From NCBI GenBank assembly GCA_029204225.1, contig CM055095.1, positions 11,873,506-11,937,505 of the forward strand: 64,000 nucleotides of DNA, in the 5' to 3' direction. Under the pieces are notes generated by a model. That model was given only the letters and a program-made list of their open reading frames with translations. It was not told where the DNA came from and searched no databases. The stretch's first letter is position 1. Every line of letters begins with the position of its first letter. The position numbers and the translations under genes were made by a program. This DNA is from Diphasiastrum complanatum (lineage: Eukaryota; Streptophyta; Lycopodiopsida; Lycopodiales; Lycopodiaceae). Below are positions 56,084-64,000 of this stretch, piece after piece.

Positions 56084-56760
56084 TTAGTTGCCCGTTCCGG
56101 AACGGAATGCGGAACGGGACCCTCAAAAAAAAAAAACACGTTTATTTACAAAGGAATAAAAAAACCACTGAATAGAATAACCACTGCCAGTCACAGGGGG
56201 GCATAGTGGTGTAGGAATTCGTATGGAAGCCATTTAAGGAGCATCTTGTGTGAGATAAGATTGAACACACAAACAGGATCGTCCACAAGGCTTCCTGCTT
56301 TCTTTCCGCAAGCTCACCATCGCTGGAAACCTGGACCACGTCCATGATGTGCAGATGCGCCCCATGCGATGGTTGAGTAGCTGTCACGCCTCAGAGCATA
56401 AAATATGTCAGTCATCGATGTACAGAAAAGTCTGCTCAATTTCAAGGAAGAATTGCCTTAGTAGGCTTCAATTTCCAGGAGTTTCTTTCCGCCACAATGA
56501 GAAACTCACCATCGCTGGAGCTCATCGCCTCCGTGAAGCTTCCTTCCAGAGTGCCTTATGGCTTCCATGGCACATTCCTGTCCTCGTTAGAAGTATGACA
56601 ACTCGCTATCTGTGAAATGCAGAATGCACGGGCCAGCAGGGTCGTTTTACATTTTTTTTTTTTCACTTACAAAAAATCGTTCCGACCCAGTACGTTCCGG
56701 AACGTATGGAACGGTCGGAACGGAACGTTCCGACCCATTTTGGTTGGAACGGGCTTCTAA
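56084..56760. mobile_element. Small TIR transposon, MULE-like, with 10-bp TSD
   Basis: 677 bp between perfect copies of GCCACTTACC (56,074-56,083 and 56,761-56,770). Ends: TTAGTTGCCCGTTCC on the left and, reversed, TTAGAAGCCCGTTCC on the right, 13 of 15 matching. Both ends carry palindromic GTTCCGGAAC-type words (left GTTCCGGAACGG, right CGTTCCGGAACG and GGAACGGAACGTTCC). A 9-11-bp duplication points to the Mutator superfamily. The interior is GC-richer and holds two related segments with CTCACCATCGCTGGA (56,308 and 56,507), perhaps captured host DNA. No transposase. Confidence 0.8.
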
Positions 56761-56770
56761 GCCACTTACC

Positions 56771-57625
56771 ATGACAAATCTATATACGCATCCCTGCCAG
56801 TCAGAAAGCACCAATGAAAAGTTTCTAGCCTTAAAAAATAAGCAGACCTGAGAAACGTCGTAAGAAAGGCTGAAGTTGAATTCTTAGACAAAACTAGTAT
56901 ACCAGTAAACTTCACATGCACAAGATTCACGACTTTGCAACAAAGTTAAATTTTCAGAATATTACTGCTTAACAGCCAGGTTTTTATTTGTTAGATTGAT
57001 GCTGCAATCTAATAGATCCACTATTAACAAAAATTTGCGACTTGAACATATTGCAATACAATTGTCAAACATGCCTACAAAACTAGCATATTGTTCAAGG
57101 TCTTGCACTTGATGAACCTGAAGAACTAGATTGATGTTCTGTTATGCGTAAGATGGTAGGATATCAAGCATACACATATGCACACATGCATAAATAAAAC
57201 TTATAAGGACATTAAACATTAACAAGAAATAATGATAATGTTGTGCATTGATGCTCATACCCAGGGGCCTTTGCAGAGTTGGCCCAATTGCGTACTCATC
57301 TAACTACTCATGGTCCTGTATCTGGTCGGATACCCTGGCAAAGGCATGTTCATTGATTACCTTGAGAGTGAAACGTCATTATCACAAAATACTTCATTCA
57401 AACAAGTATAAAGTGCACAAATTGTCATTTTGATTCCACAGATGTACTTTCCAATACTCCACTCTATACGAAACTCTCTTTATGACGGTTGTCCCGGTGC
57501 CTGTGTCTTGATTTATCATGTTTACAATTCATTCAGACCACTTGCACCATAATAAATAATTGTTTCAGATGTGAATAAACTGAAATGGTGGCCATCTACC
57601 TAGGAAAGTAGGTTAGAAATTTGCC
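56771..57625. other. Gene-flanking DNA, probable 3' UTR of TIM14 at right end
   Basis: No element end or domain is visible. A short plus-strand open segment near 57,265-57,357 (LAQLRTHLTTHGPVSGRIPW) looks somewhat coding but I cannot identify it. The part next to 57,626 should include the 3' UTR of the minus-strand TIM14 gene. Confidence 0.4.
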
Positions 57626-57782
57626 CTAGAAAGCAGACCCACTCCCTCTAGTTTGTCGAAGCAAGACGTCCTTAGCTTCATTGATCTTTGAGGCCAAATA
57701 ATCGCTTCCTCCCGCATCTGGATGGTTAGCAACCATTACCTTCCTATGAGCTTCCTTCACTTTCTCTTGAGCTACGCTCTCT
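57626..57782 (-). CDS. TIM14: TIM14/PAM18 mitochondrial import motor J-protein, last exon
   Basis: The minus strand encodes [40 protein letters not shown] and [10 protein letters not shown] with TAG at 57,626-57,628. HPD is the J-domain signature that stimulates mitochondrial Hsp70. The [19 protein letters not shown] wording is specific to TIM14 (Pam18), a subunit of the presequence translocase-associated motor at the inner membrane. The exon begins at 57,782 after a clear acceptor (TTGTTTGCACAG on the minus strand), splitting an Arg codon. The family protein is about 110 residues, so this is its C-terminal half; the membrane anchor and first helix lie in upstream exons, which I could not find before 64,000. 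No lesions: likely the one real host gene here. Confidence 0.9.
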
Positions 57783-59860
57783 CTGTGCAAACAACAAAGT
57801 TATATATATAGTATCTTCAAACTATAAAGTTTATCTCACCCATGAGAACAAACAGTAGTTATACAAAGCAAAAAAACCAATAGAAAGGCCCATTCGTCAT
57901 GTGCTGTAAAGACAAACAGTAGCTTCAAAGCCAAGTCGCTTTTTCTTCTGAATTGTACTTTAGATGTCAAGTCTGGAGTCAGTAATTAACATGCTATTTT
58001 GTGCATCTGCTATGGCTCCCTCCATTCATCTAACGAAGAAAGAGACCATTGAAAAGCCATCAATCCATCAACTACTGAACCTAAAATTTGACAAGGCGAA
58101 ATAATTGACAATAAATTTGCCAGCATTTTTGTTACAGGTATAAAATTTTAAAACAGAAGTTACAGAACAGAGTCTTAAACTTTAGGGATAATCTATATTA
58201 TTTGTGCCTAGGTGACTAGGCCCTAATCTATAGGGAATAAATAGGTGCTGCATCATTCATTTTGATAGCTTATGGCTTTTATTCTATGGAGTTCTTTGTA
58301 AACAACACATCGGCTCTTCCTTCTAGCAAATCAGCTATTAGCAACTTTTGGTTAAATGCTGGTGATGTGTAGGACAGTACCTAACAAGGAAAAGGACAAG
58401 CTTGCAATCTTCAATCTTACAGAGTCCAACCAAAAAGAACCATCAACTTCATCATGCATGGCATGGGCCAAATGCTACAACATCCCTACTTATGTGGTCA
58501 GCACCCTAAAGGAGGTGCAAATCACATGCACAAACATATCTGCCGTGCACATAAGTTTTTGTACTATTGTACAACCAATGTAATGAGTTTCTATAACTTG
58601 TCCAGAGGTGAATGGCAAACTCAGTCAGGCTAAAGAGCAACTATTGTCGTTGATCTATTATTCTTTGTGAGAGATTGCTATTTGGATCATCTTTACTATA
58701 TGTCCGTTCTTCATGTGAAGCTAAAATCTGTGATGTGAATTCATAACATGGTATCAAATCACTTTCAAGGGCACGTAGAGGGTTTAATCCACCTTTCCAT
58801 ATCAATTTACTCCTTGAAGTTTTCTTCCTTCAATGACTGACATACAGGAGTGTTTTACCCCATGTTCATCTTCATCACCAACGATTGTTCTACAGAGAGT
58901 TGACAGGTGGGTTTTTTCCTAGCTCCAGCAAATCACTTTTTCAAGAGGATCTTACCATTGACAATTGACATAGAAAAAATCTTCTTCAACCATCCATGCT
59001 CACATCACCTTGCATTCAAGCAATACCTTGAAAGGATATTCTTTGGTGTTTGGCAGGCGTATTGTCTCTTTTAGCTATTTTGCTTGCTAACAGTCAAATT
59101 ACAGAAGGGATTTTCTGACAGCTATTAATGCTCTAGCTATCTTGTACACAACAGATTGAGAGGGATCGTCATCAATGATGCATGCTCCAAACATTGTGCC
59201 TACCAATGATTCCTCTGCAGTGGGGAGTATTGTCATTGTAAGGTGAATTTTCTCTTTCCTTCCAGCAATCCAATCGTAGTAGCAATTTTATATCCATACA
59301 TGCACAGATCCCAGTACATACACACAGACATACACATATCCATACACGCGTACAGCAGATTATATGATCCAAAAAAACACTGCTACATACACCGTATACA
59401 ATAAAAAAATGCACTGGTGACCAGCTGATTGTTCACAATCAATGCTGGTCTGCAGCAGCCAGTTACATTTTCATACCATTGGCAATTGTACCCAGCTCAC
59501 AGGACTCATCTTCATGGCTAAAGATAGCTCAAGCATGCTCATGCCATCTCTATATACATGGTGCAAGTGGGTCCATGCATGATGCTTGAATCAGTGACAT
59601 GAGGTAGCCGGAGGTGTTGACACATCGCACTACAATTGTCGACAATTCAAAGGCCTTTCATGGTGTCTCAAATGAGCCAACAAGAACAATGCATGGCTTA
59701 CAACCATTTCCCAGAATAGGTTGTGGTTAAATATCTTCCATGCCTCATGCATGTAGTCCAAGATTAGAGAGGGAATTGTTGTACTTCTAGCCTCGGCACA
59801 TGCAAAATTCGGCATGTAAATAAACTATGTAAAGGGCATTAGGAGTTATTCATTTAACAA
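57783..59860. other. Presumed TIM14 intron or flanking DNA; no exon found
   Basis: I searched the minus strand for the preceding TIM14 exons (KFYEGGF, REAALILGV) and did not see them. The DNA is non-repetitive in appearance, with a short CA/TA-rich stretch near 59,300-59,350. If TIM14 is intact this is part of a long intron. Confidence 0.4.
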
Positions 59861-60330
59861 GTTTAAGGGGGAGTTGTTGAACTTATAAACCTAGTCAAAA
59901 AAATAGTACATGCCACATGGTCAATAATTGGGTCCAAGTTTCTAAGCCCCAATTACTTGGACGAATTTTCTTGTCCCAAACTCGTGGTGAAGGCCTTCTT
60001 GCATGATGATGCCTATGTCCCCACTTGAGCATGCACATGTGCATGGGAAAGTACTAGTTAGATTTCCACCTATTAACATTAGATGTGGCATGCATGTGAC
60101 ATGCAAGTGGCATGCAAATGCATGCATAGGAATTGGACACTTGGCATTTGCATGCCAAACCATTGTACATTCACAAAGTCTATTTAATAGAGGAAATTAC
60201 ACTCCTACCACGAGATGGTGAGAGAGGGATCTGAAACTTTCTTCCATCTTCATTGTGCTTTGTGTTTTCTTGCTCCATTCTTCATTTTCCTTGTGTAGGA
60301 ACTCGCTGCAGGGACAGATCTGATTTCTGG
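59861..60330 (+). other. Possible polypurine tract and LTR start
   Basis: GTTTAAGGGGGAG at 59,861-59,873 precedes TGTTGAACTTATAAACC at 59,875, the usual PPT-LTR layout of a plus-strand copia element. TATTTAATAGAGG near 60,180 could be its TATA region. No coding remains upstream and no second LTR, so boundaries beyond 59,875 are not supported. Repeats of GCATGCATGTGACATGCAAG (60,020-60,160) are E-box-like and local. Confidence 0.35.
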
Positions 60331-60924
60331 TGGATCTCCATCATTACTCATCCAATTCTGGTGGAATCAAGTGCAAATTGCTTGTAGGAGGAGGGCGCTA
60401 CCAGCCATACTACTAATAATATCATTGGTTGCATGTTTGGAGCCAGAACAGCCCACTAATCATTGCTGATTGGGCGCTGCCTCAGATCTGTAAATTCCAT
60501 TTTTTTTCCTTGATTACTTATCAGAAATTGATGAAATCCAAAGCATTTGTTTTCTGTTAGAAGGGTGTCATCACTAATAGTGATTAGAGGCCAATTAGAG
60601 GATGATTAGGATCTGATTTTCCAGATCTGGTCCTGCTAATTGGAGTGGCCAGCAAGTAGAATTCATTTCCATTTTGATTCATTGATTTAGCATAGAGTAG
60701 AGTTCACATAGACTTGAACTAGGGTCAAAATTTGGGATCCATTACTTGCTGTTTTTTCATTTCTACATGCATGACAATTGCATGTTTCATTCCCAGTTGT
60801 GTTAGGCTCAAGTAGTCCTTGAAATCAACATTACTAGGGTCTTGGGCTCATTGTTTCAAGTTATTCTAAGCATCATCATTCTGCAACATACCTTAGTTCC
60901 AAGCATAAGATCTAGTCGATAAGC
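60331..60924. other. No gene seen
   Basis: Unassigned DNA before the gypsy protease. It may be decayed Gag of the following element, but I saw no zinc knuckle. Confidence 0.35.
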
Positions 60925-61784
60925 GAACCAATTAGTGGATACAGGCAGTACACATTCATTTATTAGTAGTTACATTTCCACCAGGATTCGTGCTACACAT
61001 GTTCTTGCTTCCCAGCCTCAGAGTTGAGGTTGCTCGTTCCCATTCTTTTCCCAATTCTCAGATGATTCAGGGCTTGGATTATCGCATTGGTGATATTTCT
61101 GGTCAGGCAGATTTCTACATCATTTCTCTGAAGCACTATGACATTATTTTTGGTACAGCCTGGTTCTCTTCACTTGGTACTGTTGCAGTGGATCTCTCTC
61201 AGCAGACACTTTCCTTTACTCATGTTGGTCAGCATCATTCACTTGCTGGTATTGATTCCCAGGGTGACTATCAGTTGGTTATCGGGAAGCAGTTTATGCG
61301 TAGCCTGCCAAAGGCTCAGGATGCAGCTCTTCTTTCCATTCAGAGTACATCAGTTGCTGCTTCACTTTCACCATTCGTGGGTCCTCTTCCTCAGGTTGAT
61401 GCTCCTTCGGATTTACAGGTTGTTGCTGTGTGCCTTGTGCTTATATGCCTTGATTCACAGATATTGTATTCAGTGGTCATTCCTGGTTTCATTGATATTC
61501 AGGCCGTATACCTTGGTGGTATTTCTACTATTGCTTTTGCGCATACCTTAGATAGCCCTCCTGGTTCGGTGGTTGGTGCAGTATCTTCTCCATTGGTCTC
61601 TATATCTCCATCTCTTGAGTCCGTTATGGCTTATGTTCCTGCTGATTTCTATGGGGTTCTTCACGGGTCCACGTTTGATGGTTCCCTCGCTATTGGTGAT
61701 CAGGTTGTATCTTCTTTCGCTTTACTCCATGGATCTCTGCTTGAGGTTTGTGAACCACCTCATGATATTTCTACGGTTCCTTAA
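60925..61784 (+). pseudogene. Ty3/gypsy protease with frameshift, then T-rich open frame
   Basis: NQLVDTGSTHSFISSYIS (active site D-T-G) starts at about 60,928. A 1-nt shift near 61,010 leads to LRVEVARSHSFPNSQMIQGL, ADFYIISLKHYDIIFGTAWF and SSLGTVAVDLSQQTLSFTHV, the C-terminal half of a gypsy retropepsin (D.ILG..WL..LG...D). The open frame then runs to 61,784 with Ser/Val-rich sequence that does not resemble RT. The element is plus-strand, colinear with the chromodomain-like end at 63.4 kb. Confidence 0.8.
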
Positions 61785-63270
61785 ATGATTCATGTGCCTT
61801 TGGCCCTTACCGTTACACATTTTCCATCCGAGGATATTTGCGAGATGGTCACTATTACTTATCTAAGGTATTTATATGCTGGGATCTTTCTAGATGAGTA
61901 TACGGGCATCCTTCAGTCTCCTTGTGTTTCTACATATAGGTTTGCTACAGTCCATGCCGATGCTATGGATATATGGCATTCCTGGTTATTACGTATAGCT
62001 TGGTTTCCATTTGGACCTGTTGATTGGTGCTGGTTTTTCCATATTACCGATCGCCTATGGTGCGGATATCTCTATGATTTTATGCATGTGGCTCTCTATC
62101 TGTTCCTTGGATTGTTGCTCATTGTCAGGCTTGGCATATCCTAATGGCTTGGATTATTGCCTCCGTTCCAGCTATTGTTTGTCCAGGTGATCTTCAGATT
62201 CCCGGTCATTTCAAGTTGCCCCATATCGCTTGGTCTCCGATGCTGAGTTGTCACTTTGTTCTGGTTTTCCGAGACCATCAGATTACCTTGAGAGAGTTCC
62301 TTCTCCTCTCTTGGATAGTTTTTGGAGATGTTGTCTCCATCTAATTCAGTATTGCTCATATGTGCTTTGATACTCATTCCCAGCTACACGTGGATATTGA
62401 TCCGATGCTTGCTACTGATGTTGGGGATCCTGTTCCTCGTTCCAGCGCATTTCTTTTATTCCTCACTTGTGCGCCTAGTGTGTACTTTGGGATTACACTT
62501 GCGGCCAGTTCCGATGGGTCATCCGATTCTCAATCCGTTTTTGGTGTATCCTATGATGGATTTGTATGTCCATATGAGGTCTTTCTGGATGAGTTTTTCG
62601 GCTATAGTTTTTTAGTTGAGGCCTCTACTATTTCTAGATTTGTTGCTATTGTTTTTATGCATCATGTCTTTTTAGATGATGCATTGATTTCTTGGACCTT
62701 CTGGAGCTTTTGGCATGCTGCTCTTCTTGTGATAGGGGCCTTGAAGGTACCGTGTGCCATTGCTACTTCTCATTCATGGGCCTTATGGATACCTTGGGCT
62801 TTTGACCATGCTGGTGCACATTTCTCCATTTTAGCTATCCTTTGTCAGGATGATCTCTTTATGATCCATGTTTCATGGCATACCGCTTGCTTTTCCATGC
62901 TACTACAGCGTGCCTATCATCCTGCTTATGTTCCTACTCCTTGTGCTGGTCTTCCGATGCTGCTATCTTTTCTTGGGGCACCTATATCACTGAGTTTGCA
63001 CATATGGTTGATGGTTACGTGTATGATGCGGCCATTCGCGATGAGTGTCCATCACTTTTCCAGTTTCCTTATTGGCTTCCCGTTGCTGATGCAGTTCTAC
63101 CTTCTCGGGCTTTTTGGATACCTTGGTATGATGTCCCTATCTTTTGGGCTGATCCTCTACTATCTTGGGCATTACGGATACCTTGGCATTCCTAGTTGCT
63201 GCTTGATCTTCTTCTGGCTCCTTGGCAGTCCTGGTTGTTCCATATTGCTTGGTTTCAGATGACGCGGCTG
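61785..63270 (+). pseudogene. Degenerate T-rich repeat-like region between protease and chromodomain
   Basis: Where RT, RNase H and integrase should be, the plus strand is T-rich and repeats words such as GGATACCTTGGCATTCC, CATATTGCTTGGTTTC and CATATCGCTTGGTCTCC at 61,970, 62,220, 62,790, 63,115, 63,175 and 63,240. It gives long open frames rich in Phe, Leu, Trp and Cys (300 codons at 62,360-63,262), which I take as composition artefacts. No RT or integrase motif is visible. Confidence 0.45.
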
Positions 63271-63556
63271 AGATGTTCCCTTCGTCGCCATGATGTTGAT
63301 CCTGAGCTGTTCCCTTTCTTACCAGCTGCCATTCACCAGGTTCGCCTTCACCATAGTCGATGTTGCCGGCAGATTCAGTTTTTGGTCCAGTTCGATGGTC
63401 GTCCTGTTGAGGAGGCCACATGGGAGCCTATCGATGTCTTTTATCATACACCATCACTTGCGAATCAGGATCGTGCTCCTCCTGCACTTGTTGATTCCTC
63501 TACATCAAATGCTGCTCTAGTTGTTGATGCACCAGGGCTTGCTGCTGTTTGATCCA
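63271..63556 (+). pseudogene. Gypsy integrase C-terminus with chromodomain-like motif
   Basis: Ends the plus-strand gypsy remnant: PELFPFLPAAIHQVRLHHSR then IQFLVQFDGRPVEEATWEPI and VFYHTPSLANQDRAP, stop at about 63,550. EFLVKWKGRPxEEATWE is the chromodomain core found at the C-terminus of chromovirus integrases, which binds modified histones and guides insertion. The aromatic cage residue usually at K-W-K is F here (VQFDG). Confidence 0.8.
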
Positions 63557-63586
63557 GTTTCTTTTCGGCAGTTGGGTCTTTTTATT

Positions 63587-64000
63587 TGTGTTGGGGAGAG
63601 TTATGGACTCAGCTCATTACATTCGCCGCGTCCATTTACATTTACTTTACTTTATGCATAAGCAGGCCTTGGGCCCTTTTTTATTCATTAGTGACACTTA
63701 GACTATATGGTTGGCCTTTGGCCTTATTATTCATTATTAGGCCATTTGGACATATTACTGGAGAGTGGGGGCCTTCTTGGAGGGCGCACTATTTTCCCTC
63801 CCAGTTGGGCCCTAGCCACCGGAAGCTTCCTTAGGGCTTTCTCTTGGCTATAAGTAGGGAAACTGTGTCATTTGTTATTCAGCTGATGATATTGATCTCT
63901 CTCTTTAGTCTCTTTAATCTCTCTCTTTCCTGCTTTCTAGGGTTAAGTCTTGCTTATGTGCTGCTTTCATAGCTTAAGTCTTGCTTATGTGATGCTTTCA
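63587..64000 (+). repeat. Probable PPT and 3' LTR of the gypsy remnant, running off the window
   Basis: GTGTTGGGGAGAG (63,587-63,600) is a purine-rich tract about 35 bases after the Pol stop, as expected for a gypsy PPT. The DNA that follows has GC-balanced U3-like sequence and GGCTATAAGTAGGG near 63,847, a good TATA box, then CT-rich DNA to the end. The exact LTR start (near 63,601) and end are not determined. Confidence 0.5.

Noticed and set aside
62360..63262. 300-codon plus-strand frame resembling a multi-span membrane protein
   Set aside because: T-rich composition forces Phe, Leu and Trp codons. The block is repetitive and lies inside a gypsy remnant; no start context or family match.

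Overview
The window looks like nuclear DNA of a land plant with a large, repeat-rich genome. LTR retrotransposons use the plant Ty1/copia primer-binding site TGGTATCAGAGC, a CCCTAAA telomere-type run is present, intergenic DNA is AT-rich, and the one clear host gene is the last exon of a plant-type TIM14/PAM18. I cannot name the species. A fern, gymnosperm or other large-genome plant would fit.

Layout. 1-4.2 kb: decayed minus-strand Ty3/gypsy element. 4.2-5.66 kb: low-complexity DNA and a copia integrase scrap. 5,669-10,735: complete minus-strand copia insertion (820-bp LTRs, PBS, PPT, 5-bp TSD) encoding only Gag-protease plus an integrase tail. 11.1-13.2 kb: Helitron/PIF1-type helicase remnant, telomere-like DNA, a long (AG)n tract. 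14.56-15.55 kb: hAT-like non-autonomous candidate. 15.6-18.9 kb: two copia remnants in opposite orientation. 19.2-21.7 kb: plus-strand gypsy remnant. 22.16-25.94 kb: plus-strand copia gag-pol cut off inside RT.

25.94-42.84 kb is the most interesting part. It is a stack of two related class II transposons that I could not place in a superfamily. E1 (minus; 26,515-30,720 plus 40,741-42,842) carries E2 (plus; 30,721-40,740) inside its transposase gene, and E2 carries copia element B (32,436-36,995) inside its own transposase gene. E1 and E2 share a multi-exon transposase, an unknown accessory gene, and a Ulp1-like protease gene (complete region only in E1). E2 preserves the sequence that E1 had at its insertion site, which shows that E2 inserted with no target-site duplication and no loss.

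42.8-47.2 kb: zinc-knuckle remnant, G-rich degenerate repeats, copia RNase H fragment D. 47.16-51.6 kb: copia element C, a sister of B, set in an older LTR with a chimeric 5' LTR. 52-56 kb: an unidentified decayed gene, AT-rich DNA and a degenerate tandem repeat. 56,084-56,760: small TIR element with a perfect 10-bp TSD. 57,626-57,782: TIM14 exon. 59.9 kb to the end: an LTR boundary and a plus-strand gypsy/chromovirus remnant.

Almost every element gene is broken by stops or frameshifts. Many stops fit C-to-T decay of methylated DNA.
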